A stretch of DNA of 36,976 nt. It comes from Gammaproteobacteria bacterium. Its GTDB lineage: Bacteria > Pseudomonadota > Gammaproteobacteria > Pseudomonadales > Pseudohongiellaceae. The notes beneath the pieces are model-generated. The model was not told the DNA's origin and made no database searches. It was given only the letters and a program-made list of their open reading frames with translations. Below, one piece after another: positions 18,100-26,005 of this stretch (the stretch's first letter is position 1; the number at the start of each line of letters is the position of its first letter). Where the stretch lies: the NCBI GenBank assembly GCA_030645995.1, contig JAUSMU010000126.1, positions 1 through 36,976 on the forward strand. Direction: 5' to 3'. Made by a program: the position numbers and the translations under genes.

Positions 18100-18669
18100 T
18101 TCTGGCCACCTCGGACACTCCTATCTCAGTTGCTAATTACATATTGATGTCCTTAACTGCCTGCCATCATATCGGCCGAAAATAAAATTAACTGAGAGCT
18201 GTATCAAATATAGATAAGAGGGGTGGTCATGAAAAAATAAAGAACACTCAAATGACACCCCATATTAAAAGATCACAACGTTCACGATGCTTCAATTAAA
18301 GGGGGTAAACCGCAGCACAATTATGACCAACTCCGCATGGAAAGGCTCTCACACTTTATCAAAGCGGACAAGTTCAGATACGCGAAACCTCCGATAGCCC
18401 ATTAACACCTCTTGCGTCAGGACAGTTGTCGCCTAATTCGACAGAGCAGGGGGGATTGGTGGTGCAAACAGTGTCCTCTAGTGGCAGTAGTCCCGATGCT
18501 TTTGATTTTATCAAGTATTTCGTCTAATAGGGCGATGACACCAACAAGTTTGTTGTGTAGCATTGCCCAACCGTGCGGGTGGTCGAGCTACTAAAGGTGT
18601 CTCAAAGTCTTAATACCTCCCAACAGAGTTGCGATACCGACCTAAGTTTTAAAAAGTTTACATTTCCTC
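18100..18669. other. Gene-poor intergenic stretch, about 570 bases
   Basis: No convincing gene is seen here. A short minus-strand frame at 18417-18563 (48 residues, beginning MLHNKLVGVIALLDEIL) has a protein-like first half and a poor, His/Arg-rich second half, with no clear ribosome site. The plus-strand frame on top of it reads as an antisense shadow. The inverted stretch ACACCAACAAG / TTTGTTGTGT lies near 18538-18558. No long inverted repeats or copies of the tRNA 3' end suggestive of an integration site were spotted. It probably contains the promoter of the minus-strand 80-residue gene near its left end. Confidence 0.5.
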
Positions 18670-18698
18670 TTGACGGGGACTGGTAAGCTTCTTAAAAT
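18670..18698 (+). promoter_or_regulatory. Sigma-70 promoter of tRNA-Glu
   Basis: TTGACG at 18670-18675 and TAAAAT at 18693-18698 are separated by exactly 17 bases and lie just upstream of tRNA-Glu. The bases after the -10 box (GCGCCGCC) form a GC-rich discriminator, the feature associated with ppGpp/DksA (stringent) control of stable RNA promoters. An AT-rich patch upstream (near 18648-18662) could be an UP element. Confidence 0.8.
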
Positions 18699-18703
18699 GC
18701 GCC

Positions 18704-18720
18704 GCCTTCTGTGAGAAGGC
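18704..18720 (+). other. Leader hairpin in the pre-tRNA-Glu transcript
   Basis: GCCTTCT at 18704-18710 and AGAAGGC at 18714-18720 are perfect complements with a three-base GTG loop. They fall right at or after the predicted transcription start and 20 bases before the mature tRNA, so they would form a stable 5' leader stem in the precursor. A role in RNase P or RNase E processing is only a guess. Confidence 0.5.
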
Positions 18721-18740
18721 AAATGAAAAGATTGACTCTA

Positions 18741-18816
18741 GTCCCCTTCGTCTAGAGGCCTAGGACACCGGGTTTTCATCCCGGCAACGGGGGTTCGAAA
18801 CCCCCAGGGGACGCCA
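18741..18816 (+). tRNA. tRNA-Glu (anticodon TTC)
   Basis: A 76-base tRNA with acceptor stem GTCCCCT/AGGGGAC, anticodon stem CCGGG/CCCGG closing the loop TTTTCAT (anticodon TTC), T arm GGGGGTTCGAAACCCCC, discriminator G and an encoded CCA end. It decodes GAA and GAG. It stands alone between its own promoter and terminator. Confidence 0.97.
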
Positions 18817-18820
18817 AATT

Positions 18821-18850
18821 AAAAAGCCTGACACTGTCAGGCTTTTTTTT
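18821..18850 (+). terminator. Rho-independent terminator after tRNA-Glu
   Basis: The inverted repeat AGCCTGACA / TGTCAGGCT is flanked by an A run on the left and eight T on the right, a textbook intrinsic terminator. It begins four bases after the CCA of tRNA-Glu and closes that unit. Confidence 0.9.
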
Positions 18851-18854
18851 GTTC

Positions 18855-18908
18855 GATAGAATTGTCGGTTAACCGGTTAGCGACCGAAAGTTACCTTTGA
18901 TAGAATTG
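18855..18908. promoter_or_regulatory. Possible control region of the yadGH exporter: direct repeats and palindrome
   Basis: The ten-base direct repeat GATAGAATTG occurs at 18855-18864 and 18899-18908. Between them lies the perfect ten-base palindrome CGGTTAACCG at 18866-18875, followed by a partial GGTTAGCGACCG. This could be an operator in front of the ABC transporter gene starting at 18975. No regulator gene is adjacent. Confidence 0.35.
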
Positions 18909-18974
18909 GCGCATGTTCCTTTCCCTATTTCCCTATTACCGCTATTGCAAAGGTCGGCTCTGGCAGTCATCACC

Positions 18975-19895
18975 ATGGCAAGCGCAATCTCCATACAGGA
19001 ACTGCACAAAACTTATGCCAATGGGCATCAAGCCCTGAGAGGGGTCGATCTTGAAGTACAAGAACAGGACTTCTTTGCACTTCTGGGACCAAACGGCGCT
19101 GGAAAGTCTACTCTTATTGGCATCATATCGACACTTGTCCGCCAGACTTCAGGAAACGTCTCTGTATTTGGAAAAAGCGTGGCAACGCACCCCTACGAGG
19201 CTAAATTAGACTTTGGCATAGTGCCTCAGGAAGTCAACTTCAGTCCATTTGAGAAGGTTGCCGATGTAGTTATGACCCAAGCAGGCTATTATGGCCTTCA
19301 CAGATCTGTCGCACGAGAGAGAACTGAGAGGTACTTGCGGCAACTTGGTTTGTGGGACAAGCGCGACAATCGTTCTCGAATGCTTTCGGGGGGCATGAAG
19401 CGACGACTAATGATTGCCCGGGCGCTGGTGCACGAGCCTCGACTTCTGATACTGGATGAACCAACAGCCGGGGTTGATATAGATCTGCGTAGATCAATGT
19501 GGGATTTCTTGCAGGAGATCAATAAAGGCGGTACGACGATTGTGCTAACCACGCACTATTTGGAGGAAGCAGAGAGTCTTTGTCGAAATATTGCCATATT
19601 TGATGATGGTAGAATAACTGAATGCACAAGCATGAAGTCACTTCTTAACAAGTTGGAACTACAGACTTTCATATTTGACACTCAATATGAAATTGATATG
19701 CATGTATTTCGTGGTTCTGACATTGGACATGCTCGAATTCTCGATACGCATTCATTTGAAATAGACCTCAAGCCCGGCGAGGACCTCAGCCAGATATTCA
19801 CTCATTTATCGAGAATAAATATTCTTGTCAAAAATGTTCGCAGCAAGACGAACAGACTTGAACAATTTTTCCTCTCCAGAGCAAAGATTTCGTAG
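18975..19895 (+). CDS. yadG: ABC-2 type exporter ATPase, YadG family
   Basis: ATP-binding subunit of an ABC-2 export system; the transported substrate is not established. The 306-residue protein has Walker A LLGPNGAGKST near 35-45, the Q-loop in IVPQEVNFSPFE, the signature LSGGMKRRLMIARAL, Walker B LLILDEPTAGVD, and the H-loop TTHYLEEAE. The sequence follows E. coli YadG end to end. I start at the ATG at 18975 (MASAISIQELHKTYANG), matching the family length; the frame is open to a TTG at 18897. Its ribosome site is weak. The permease gene follows after 24 bases. Confidence 0.92.
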   Translation: MASAISIQELHKTYANGHQALRGVDLEVQEQDFFALLGPNGAGKSTLIGIISTLVRQTSGNVSVFGKSVATHPYEAKLDFGIVPQEVNFSPFEKVADVVMTQAGYYGLHRSVARERTERYLRQLGLWDKRDNRSRMLSGGMKRRLMIARALVHEPRLLILDEPTAGVDIDLRRSMWDFLQEINKGGTTIVLTTHYLEEAESLCRNIAIFDDGRITECTSMKSLLNKLELQTFIFDTQYEIDMHVFRGSDIGHARILDTHSFEIDLKPGEDLSQIFTHLSRINILVKNVRSKTNRLEQFFLSRAKIS

Positions 19896-19919
19896 GCTAA
19901 TAGTAATCGGTAAAAGTTC

Positions 19920-20693
19920 ATGTCAAGTCGACAAAAATATGTTGCATTTGAGACTATTCTCGCAAAGGAGGTGCGCCGATTTACCAGAATATGGGTGCAA
20001 ACGCTGGTGCCTCCAGCAATTACAATCGGTCTATATTTTTTGATATTCGGGAATTTAATTGGCGCTCGCATTGGGGATATGGGAGGACATAGCTACATAG
20101 AGTTTATTGTACCTGGATTAATTATGATGGCCGTCATCCAGAACTCTTATGCGAATGTGGTTTCCTCTTTTTTTAGCCAAAAATTTCAACGAAGTATCGA
20201 AGAATTGCTTGTTTCGCCAATTCCAAACTATGTAATTCTCTGCGGTTTTGTAGCGGGAGGCGTAGTGAGAGGACTGGCAGTTGGTGCAATAGTCTTGCTT
20301 GTGTCGTTCACCTTTACGGATTTTTATATCCACGATCTCACAATCACCGTTTTAATTATATTTCTAACAGCGGTGATATTTTCTTTGGCAGGATTTATTA
20401 ACGCACTCTTTGCTAATAGCTTCGATGATATTTCAATAGTGCCAACATTCGTGCTCACCCCTCTAATATATCTTGGCGGAGTCTTCTACTCAGTCGACCT
20501 ATTACCTGATGCAGGGAGGCTTGTATCATCATTAAATCCAATTTTCTATATGGTTAATGCATTCCGATTCGGAATTCTCGGAACATCTGATGCCAATATC
20601 TATTGGTCGATAGTGATGTTATTTACGTTTAGCGCTCTACTTTCTACGAGCTGCATAATGTTGTTACGTAGAGGGACGGGGCTTCGACATTAA
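19920..20693 (+). CDS. yadH: ABC-2 type exporter permease, YadH family
   Basis: Inner-membrane permease partner of the YadG-like ATPase. The 257-residue protein has six hydrophobic spans and the ABC-2 signature regions WVQTLVPPAITIGLYF, FIVPGLIMMAVIQNSYANV, SFDDISIVPTFVLTPLIYLGGVFYS and LNPIFYMVNAFRFGILG, closely following E. coli YadH (256). The two genes form a half-transporter set that would assemble as a YadG2-YadH2 complex. queF begins 17 bases after its stop and may share the transcript. Confidence 0.93.
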   Translation: MSSRQKYVAFETILAKEVRRFTRIWVQTLVPPAITIGLYFLIFGNLIGARIGDMGGHSYIEFIVPGLIMMAVIQNSYANVVSSFFSQKFQRSIEELLVSPIPNYVILCGFVAGGVVRGLAVGAIVLLVSFTFTDFYIHDLTITVLIIFLTAVIFSLAGFINALFANSFDDISIVPTFVLTPLIYLGGVFYSVDLLPDAGRLVSSLNPIFYMVNAFRFGILGTSDANIYWSIVMLFTFSALLSTSCIMLLRRGTGLRH

Positions 20694-20710
20694 GTGGGCT
20701 GTATAGAAAC

Positions 20711-21532
20711 ATGAAAAAGAATCCGCTAGGGCTGATTACGTCATACCCAAACAAGTACGCGCCTGAATTGCTGTTTGCAATTCCTCGGCAGGATAATCGA
20801 GGCAGTCTTGGTATAAGCACAGAAAATTTGCCGTTTATGGGCTATGACGTTTGGAGAGCCTACGAAGTCTCATGGCTTAATTCTAGAGGAAAACCAATAG
20901 CTGCGATTGGAGAAATTACCATCCCCTGCGAATCTCCAAATATGGTCGAGTCAAAATCCTTAAAACTCTATCTCAATTCAATGAATCAAACTCGATTCAC
21001 TGATATGACGACTGTCGAGCAATTGGTAACTCATGATTTAAGTCGACTTATAGATACCAAAGTTAATGTACGATTAATCCCAGTTACCAGCCATAAAGAA
21101 TTGGAGGCTGTAGAACCTCCAGGAATATGCATTGATGATTTAGACATTGACGTCACTTGTTATCAGCCATCTCCACACTTTCTTAAAGTAGATGAGAATA
21201 GAATTATTTCAGAAACGCTGTACAGTGAATTGTTCAGATCAAATTGCCCGGTCACATTTCAGCCTGATTGGGGTACAGTTGTCATTAAATATCGCGGAGG
21301 CGCAATCGATCATGCAGGATTGCTTGCTTATCTTGTATCGTTTCGATCACACGAGGGCTTTCATGAAGACTGCGCTGAACACATATTTAGAGATCTAAGC
21401 GCGCACTGCTCAATGCAGAGCCTCCAGATATCTATAAACTTCCTCCGGAGAGGTGGAATAGAAATTAATCCCATCAGGTTTTCTGCAGCCCATCAGACGA
21501 ACTCGCGCCTGTCGAGACTCATACGGCAGTAG
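20711..21532 (+). CDS. queF: NADPH-dependent 7-cyano-7-deazaguanine reductase (long form)
   Basis: Reduces preQ0 to preQ1, the only known nitrile-to-amine reduction in biology, in queuosine tRNA modification. The 273-residue protein is the bimodular type (E. coli QueF is 282) with tandem T-fold halves. The substrate motif ESKSLKLYLNSMNQTRF is in the N-terminal half. The nucleophilic Cys in SNCPVTFQPDWGT, then YRGGAIDHAGLLAYLVSFRSH and HEDCAEHIF, are in the C-terminal half. The ATG at 20711 is clear. Other queuosine genes are not in the window. The tRNA-Ser gene follows after 83 bases. Confidence 0.95.
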   Translation: MKKNPLGLITSYPNKYAPELLFAIPRQDNRGSLGISTENLPFMGYDVWRAYEVSWLNSRGKPIAAIGEITIPCESPNMVESKSLKLYLNSMNQTRFTDMTTVEQLVTHDLSRLIDTKVNVRLIPVTSHKELEAVEPPGICIDDLDIDVTCYQPSPHFLKVDENRIISETLYSELFRSNCPVTFQPDWGTVVIKYRGGAIDHAGLLAYLVSFRSHEGFHEDCAEHIFRDLSAHCSMQSLQISINFLRRGGIEINPIRFSAAHQTNSRLSRLIRQ

Positions 21533-21541
21533 CAGATAAGC

Positions 21542-21568
21542 TTGTATTTATGCGCGCTCTGTTATAGA
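21542..21568 (+). promoter_or_regulatory. Candidate promoter of tRNA-Ser
   Basis: TTGTAT at 21542-21547 and TATAGA at 21563-21568 are separated by 15 bases, shorter than ideal, followed by a GC-rich GTGGCGCGCCC stretch like the discriminators of stringently controlled stable RNA genes. The tRNA begins about 48 bases downstream. Confidence 0.4.
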
Positions 21569-21615
21569 GTGGCGCGCCCTCAAAATGACTACAGATGAGC
21601 AGATATTGAGGTTAC

Positions 21616-21703
21616 GGTGAGGTGTCCGAGTGGCTGAAGGAGCACGCCTGGAAAGTGTGTATACGGAAACGTATCGAGGGTTCGAATCCCTCCCTCACCG
21701 CCA
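21616..21703 (+). tRNA. tRNA-Ser (anticodon GGA)
   Basis: An 88-base class II tRNA with a long variable arm. Acceptor stem GGTGAGG/CCTCACC, anticodon stem CACGC/GTGTG (one G-T pair) around the loop CTGGAAA with anticodon GGA, variable arm near TATACGGAAACGTAT, T arm GAGGGTTCGAATCCCTC, discriminator G and encoded CCA. It decodes UCC and UCU. Confidence 0.96.
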
Positions 21704-21886
21704 ATAATGTAATGGTTAGATTATCCGACGATTCATAGCTCTCTGATCCCCCAAAAAGCCACCACTCTAATTTTCACATCCCTGCTATATAACCATGACA
21801 TTGAGTGGAGAGATGCTGGGCTCTATTTTGCCCGATGCATTTAATGATCCAGTGAATTCTATTCACAATCCCTTACCAGCCAGCAC

Positions 21887-21915
21887 TTGATTAATACCTG
21901 TAGTTTCAACATAAT
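21887..21915 (+). promoter_or_regulatory. Promoter of the 4.5S RNA gene
   Basis: TTGATT at 21887-21892 and CATAAT at 21910-21915 with a 17-base spacer. Transcription would begin near 21922, leaving a leader of roughly 48 bases before the mature 4.5S RNA, which would be removed by RNase P as in E. coli. It may also drive dnaX. Confidence 0.6.
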
Positions 21916-21969
21916 GCCCAGACGTGGTCACGCGACGTGTGCGCCTACGCTTTATGGTATCTCTTGCCG

Positions 21970-22067
21970 GTCCCCTCGCAATGATAGGTTGTGAACCCCG
22001 CCAGGCCCGGAAGGGAGCAACGGTAATAGCTGACTCATGTGCCGTGGTTAGGCTGGCAGGGGATACC
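21970..22067 (+). ncRNA. ffs: 4.5S RNA, signal recognition particle RNA
   Basis: RNA core of the signal recognition particle, which binds Ffh and targets membrane proteins co-translationally. The diagnostic apical region is present: CCAGGCCCGGAAGGGAGCA near 22002-22020, equivalent to the E. coli GTCAGGTCCGGAAGGAAGCA, with the GGAA tetraloop. The ends pair (GGTCCCCT with AGGGGATACC) and the intervening strands (GTTGTGAACCCC, TGTGCCGTGGTTAGGCTGGC) fit the long hairpin. The boundaries are my estimate from end pairing. It lies 129 bases before the dnaX start, a conserved arrangement in pseudomonad relatives. The reading frame that runs through it is the false upstream extension of dnaX. Confidence 0.92.
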
Positions 22068-22196
22068 TCCAATTTATCTTGTGTTCAACTCGCTCCGATA
22101 CGTCGGGAGTTTTTAACTCAAGACCCTAGACGCCACCGATACACCATCGCAGCAATTCAACTATTAAATCAAGCTCGGATCTTTGAACGGAAAAAG

Positions 22197-23888
22197 ATGA
22201 CTTACCAGGTATTGGCGAGAAAATGGCGTCCAAAGACATTCAGCGATATGGCTGGCCAAGAGCATGTACTTCAAACCTTGATTCATGCTCTGAATAACAA
22301 TCGTCTTCATCATGCCTATTTGTTTAGTGGCACTAGAGGCGTCGGCAAAACCACTATTGCAAGGATTTTCGCAAAGTGCCTGAATTGTGAGCAGGGAGTC
22401 AGTTCTACTCCATGTGGCAAATGTGCCTCCTGCGTAGAAATTGCCGAGGGGCGATTTATTGATCTGATTGAGGTCGATGCCGCGTCAAAGACTAAGGTCG
22501 AAGACACTCGAGAACTACTGGATAACGTTCAATATGCCCCTTCTCGTGGACGTTACAAGGTATACTTGATCGATGAAGTGCATATGCTTTCTCAACATAG
22601 TTTCAACGCACTACTTAAGACTTTGGAGGAACCCCCACCCCATATCGTCTTCCTGCTTGCAACTACGGATCCGCATAAACTTCCAGTTACCATCCTCTCG
22701 CGATGTCTGCAATTTAGTCTCAAAAATCTTAGTCCACAAAAGATAGTAGATTATCTTCGCGCTGTTCTAATTGCTGAACAATTCAGTTATGAAGAGCCTG
22801 CTCTTTGGATTCTGGCTAAAGCAGCACAGGGAAGCATGCGAGATGCACTTACCCTCTTGGACCAAAGCATTTCCTTTTGCGCAGGCAAAGTAAATGAATC
22901 AGAAGTCAGTGCGCTACTTGGGACTCCAGACCAAGCTTTGCTGGTCAAGATGCTGGAAGCACTCGAGAGCTCAGACCCAACAGGACTACTTGACTGTGTC
23001 AGCGTAATAGCTGAGCGTTCATTTGATTATTTTTTGCTTCTCGAAAGCCTTTTATCCTCCTTACACCGAATCGCAGTTGCTCAATTGGTCCCTGGTAGCG
23101 TCGACAATGGCCAGGGGGACAGAGAGCAGATATTGGGGTTTGCGCAAAAATTTTCCCCAGAAGACATTCAACTGTATTACCAGATTGCGCTGAATGGAAA
23201 ACAGGATATTGCAGTATCACACGAACCCAGGATGGCTTTCGAAATGTTATTACTTCGGATGCTGGTGTTCTCCCCTCACGCACTCTCGTCAGGTGAATCA
23301 ATTTCCACTTCTACGGAAACACGAAAACAAGCAGATATTTCATTGCCATCTGTGGAAATAAAATCGATTACGAATGAGGAAAAAAAAAAGACTGATCTCG
23401 CAGGAAATTTTGCAAAAATATTAGAAAACTCTAACAATGTTATCGAGATATCTGAGAGCACGGCCGCTGCATCACCAAAGATAGAAATAGAGAACTGGAT
23501 ACAGGTTGTTGAGGAATTGGGGATCACAGGGATCACGGGGAATTTATTAGCTAATTGTGTAATAGAGTCTGTAGATGGCAACCGACTTTTGTTAACCCTA
23601 GATGAATCTCAAAGTTCACTATTCAACGAAGAACATCAAAAGAGAATTTTTCAATCTTTGTCTCGTTATTTTGATACAGAAATAGAAGTAAAAGTATCTT
23701 CTGGAAAACTTAGTACTGAGTCACCGGCGCAATTTAAGCAACGACAACGTGAGGAGAGAATTCTACAGTCACTGAAAATCTTCGAAAGTGATAAGAACGT
23801 TCAAGATATCTTGAAAAATTTCTCCGCTCATATTGTACAAAATAGCATCTCCGTTGTAAGCGAGGCGAATCATGACCGACATAAATGA
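22197..23888 (+). CDS. dnaX: DNA polymerase III clamp-loader subunits tau/gamma
   Basis: AAA+ motor of the clamp loader; full-length tau also ties polymerase and helicase together. The 563-residue product starts MTYQVLARKWRPKTF at the ATG at 22197, matching E. coli; the frame continues upstream through the 4.5S RNA gene but that part is not coding. It shows Walker A GTRGVGKT near 45, the zinc site CLNCEQ...CGKCASC, Walker B LIDEVHMLS, and the sensor region ATTDPHKLPVTILSRC. Tau is shorter than in E. coli (643), with a low-complexity acidic/Ser-rich linker at about 365-425. A slippery A run lies at codons 395-398 (see separate entry). The last 17 bases overlap ybaB. Confidence 0.96.
   Translation: MTYQVLARKWRPKTFSDMAGQEHVLQTLIHALNNNRLHHAYLFSGTRGVGKTTIARIFAKCLNCEQGVSSTPCGKCASCVEIAEGRFIDLIEVDAASKTKVEDTRELLDNVQYAPSRGRYKVYLIDEVHMLSQHSFNALLKTLEEPPPHIVFLLATTDPHKLPVTILSRCLQFSLKNLSPQKIVDYLRAVLIAEQFSYEEPALWILAKAAQGSMRDALTLLDQSISFCAGKVNESEVSALLGTPDQALLVKMLEALESSDPTGLLDCVSVIAERSFDYFLLLESLLSSLHRIAVAQLVPGSVDNGQGDREQILGFAQKFSPEDIQLYYQIALNGKQDIAVSHEPRMAFEMLLLRMLVFSPHALSSGESISTSTETRKQADISLPSVEIKSITNEEKKKTDLAGNFAKILENSNNVIEISESTAAASPKIEIENWIQVVEELGITGITGNLLANCVIESVDGNRLLLTLDESQSSLFNEEHQKRIFQSLSRYFDTEIEVKVSSGKLSTESPAQFKQRQREERILQSLKIFESDKNVQDILKNFSAHIVQNSISVVSEANHDRHK
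23380..23395 (+). other. Probable programmed frameshift/slippage site in dnaX (gamma production)
   Basis: Ten consecutive A followed by G, read in frame as GAA AAA AAA AAG. The end of this run is the heptamer A-AAA-AAG in the same phase as the known E. coli dnaX slippery site. A -1 slip there gives GAC and then TGA at 23393-23395, ending a 399-residue product that keeps the AAA+ and oligomerisation domains and loses the tau-specific part. In E. coli the slipped frame likewise ends one codon later. A GAGG stretch at 23376-23379 may act as the stimulating ribosome-binding element. I see no strong hairpin immediately downstream. Transcriptional slippage on the A run, as in Thermus, is an alternative mechanism. 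Confidence 0.7.
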
Positions 23889-24192
23889 ATTGATGAAACA
23901 AGCCAGAAAGATGCAGGAGCAAATGCAGAACGCCCAAAAGGAAGCAGAGTCTTTACTTCTAGTCGGCGAGTCTGGAGCGGGTTTAGTTAAAATTCATATG
24001 AACGGTCGACATGACGTTAAACAGGTAGTTTTAGATTCCGCGCTGATGAACGAAGATAAGGAAGTAATCGAAGACCTGATTGCAGCAGCATTCAATGATG
24101 CTGTTAAAAAATTAGAAGAACAGAATCGTAATATCGTCAGTGGGATGACAGGCGGGTTGAGAATGCCAGAAGGTTTCAAGTTTCCCTTTTAA
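23872..24192 (+). CDS. ybaB: Nucleoid-associated protein YbaB/EbfC
   Basis: Small DNA-binding dimer, 106 residues, with the usual N-terminal amphipathic helix (MTDINELMKQARKMQEQMQ), the strand region around VKIHMNGRHDVKQVVLDS, and a glycine-rich end (MTGGLRMPEGFKFPF). Length is close to E. coli YbaB (109). The start codon sits inside the end of dnaX (17-base overlap), so translation is coupled, and recR follows after 31 bases: the conserved dnaX-ybaB-recR operon. Confidence 0.95.
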   Translation: MTDINELMKQARKMQEQMQNAQKEAESLLLVGESGAGLVKIHMNGRHDVKQVVLDSALMNEDKEVIEDLIAAAFNDAVKKLEEQNRNIVSGMTGGLRMPEGFKFPF

Positions 24193-24223
24193 TCATCCAT
24201 CAAGTTCATAGTGAGATGTAGAA

Positions 24224-24829
24224 ATGTTTTCCAGCCCGCTGATTGAAAAATTAGTCGATTCCTTCAGATGCTTGCCAGGGGTTGGGCCAAAATCAGCACA
24301 ACGGATGGCATTGCACCTTCTAGAGCGCAACCGGTCAGGCGGGCGACACTTGAGTATGGTACTTAATGAGGCGCTCGAAAGAATCGGAAATTGTAGCCAG
24401 TGCCGTACATTAACCGAAGAGCCGGTTTGCAGAATCTGTTCTAATAGTGCTCGCAACTCAGGAATGTTGTGCATTGTGGAGTCTCCCGCCGATGTGAACG
24501 CTATTGAGCAGACAGGCAGCTACAAAGGCCTATATTTCGTCTTGATGGGCCACCTTTCCCCAATTGATGGTATGGGGCCAGATCAGATAGGCATTCCCGC
24601 TTTACTTGACCTACTGCGCAGCAAGCACTTTGATGAGGTGATTCTAGCAAGCAATCCAACCGTGGAGGGAGAGGCAACTGCCTATTATATTGCTGAGCAA
24701 ATTAAAGGAAGTAAGCTCACAATTTCGAGAATAGCACATGGGGTTCCAATTGGAGGAGAGCTGGAGTTCGTAGATGGCGGCACACTCAGCCATGCATTCA
24801 ATGGCAGACAAGTGGTCCGAAATCTATGA
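24224..24829 (+). CDS. recR: Recombination mediator protein RecR
   Basis: Works with RecF and RecO to load RecA at single-strand gaps. The 201-residue protein has the helix-hairpin-helix region ([17 protein letters not shown]), the four-cysteine zinc finger CSQC...CRIC, and a Toprim domain beginning [14 protein letters not shown] and including [18 protein letters not shown], then the C-terminal motif [22 protein letters not shown]. Length equals E. coli RecR (201). The last four bases overlap the rnd start (ATGA), indicating translational coupling. Confidence 0.96.
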   Translation: MFSSPLIEKLVDSFRCLPGVGPKSAQRMALHLLERNRSGGRHLSMVLNEALERIGNCSQCRTLTEEPVCRICSNSARNSGMLCIVESPADVNAIEQTGSYKGLYFVLMGHLSPIDGMGPDQIGIPALLDLLRSKHFDEVILASNPTVEGEATAYYIAEQIKGSKLTISRIAHGVPIGGELEFVDGGTLSHAFNGRQVVRNL

Positions 24830-25968
24830 ATTTCACGTCAGAAGTTCTTACTAATCCTGTCTTGATCACTAGTAATGAGGAGCTGATTCAACTTTGCAGC
24901 AAGTGGAATTCTTTATCTGTGCTTGCGTTGGACACGGAATTTATCCGTATCGACACTTTTTTTCCTAAACTCGGACTTATCCAAGTCTGCGACGACGGGG
25001 GTAGTTTTCTTCTGGACCCGCTTACGTTAACAGATTGGGCCGCATTCAACGCAATCCTAAGCAACACATCAATTACAAAGGTTCTCCATTCCTGTTCGGA
25101 GGATCTTGTGGTTTTCAAAGAATTTTTTGGAATTCTGCCATCTCCGATTTTTGATACACAGAAGGCTGCGGCATTCCTCGGTTATGGTTACAGTATAAGC
25201 TATCAAAATTTAGTCAAAGCGACTCTGAAAATCGAGATCAGCAAAGGGGAAACCCGCTCTGACTGGCTTAGACGACCACTAAGTGAAGAGCAACTCAAAT
25301 ATGCCGCGCTTGACGTAGCTTACCTTCCTGAAATTTACCGAATTCTCCAAGGATTGCTGTCCCAAAAACTCCGATTGAGTTGGCTTCAGGCAGAGTGTAC
25401 AGAAATGGTGAAGTCAGCAATTTCAGAGGTCAGTGAATCGGACTGGGAAAGTTGTTACCAAAACATTGGTTCTGCATGGAAACTCGACAATTACCAACTG
25501 GCGATTTTACAACGCCTCTGCATTTGGAGAGAAAAGGAAGCACGCAAACGTGACAAACCTAGGAGTTGGATAGCAAAGGATTCAGATCTTATCAGCTTGG
25601 CAGAACGGACTCCTAGAGATAGGAATTCGCTTCTCAGCATAAGTGAGCTTTCCAAATTTCTTATCAGCAGGGACTCGGACACACTACTTGAGATAATTAA
25701 TACACCACATCTTGAGGCGCCTCCAAAATTAACTCCTATTGATTTACCACTCTCTGCAGTATTGCGAGGTACTTTGAAGAAATGCCAGGCGGTTGTTCAA
25801 TTCAAGGCAGAAGAACTGGGTATAGCACCCGAAATGCTTGCTCGTAAAAAGCAGTTAGTGCCTCTTGTAATCGAGCTTAACAAGAGCAGGGACTTTCCTT
25901 GGCCAGATTCACTTTCAGGGTGGCGTCAGCCATTGCTCGAATCTGCCATTCGGCAAGCTTTGTGTTAA
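24826..25968 (+). CDS. rnd: Ribonuclease D
   Basis: 3'-5' exoribonuclease that trims tRNA precursors and other small RNAs. The 380-residue protein has the DEDDy exonuclease domain: Asp and Glu in [11 protein letters not shown], Asp in SCSEDLVVF, and Asp with Tyr in [12 protein letters not shown]. It is followed by an HRDC domain ([23 protein letters not shown]). The C-terminal helical region is present; length is near E. coli (375). The start overlaps recR by four bases. In several pseudomonad relatives ycgL follows rnd; here the next gene is ycgN. Confidence 0.93.
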   Translation: MNFTSEVLTNPVLITSNEELIQLCSKWNSLSVLALDTEFIRIDTFFPKLGLIQVCDDGGSFLLDPLTLTDWAAFNAILSNTSITKVLHSCSEDLVVFKEFFGILPSPIFDTQKAAAFLGYGYSISYQNLVKATLKIEISKGETRSDWLRRPLSEEQLKYAALDVAYLPEIYRILQGLLSQKLRLSWLQAECTEMVKSAISEVSESDWESCYQNIGSAWKLDNYQLAILQRLCIWREKEARKRDKPRSWIAKDSDLISLAERTPRDRNSLLSISELSKFLISRDSDTLLEIINTPHLEAPPKLTPIDLPLSAVLRGTLKKCQAVVQFKAEELGIAPEMLARKKQLVPLVIELNKSRDFPWPDSLSGWRQPLLESAIRQALC

Positions 25969-26005
25969 CAAATGTGCAGCCACACTAGATCAATTGAGGT
26001 GACGC

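Noticed and set aside
18412-18594. A 60-codon plus-strand frame in the gene-poor stretch
   Set aside because: No ribosome site and Cys/Ser-rich random-looking translation; overlaps a slightly more protein-like minus-strand frame.
18741-21703. Genomic island or prophage bounded by tRNA-Glu and tRNA-Ser
   Set aside because: Genes between are ordinary core genes (yadGH, queF); no integrase and no repeated tRNA ends were found.
21924-22196. In-frame 91-codon upstream extension of dnaX
   Set aside because: This stretch is the 4.5S RNA gene and flanks; the family N-terminus MTYQVLARKWRP starts at 22197.
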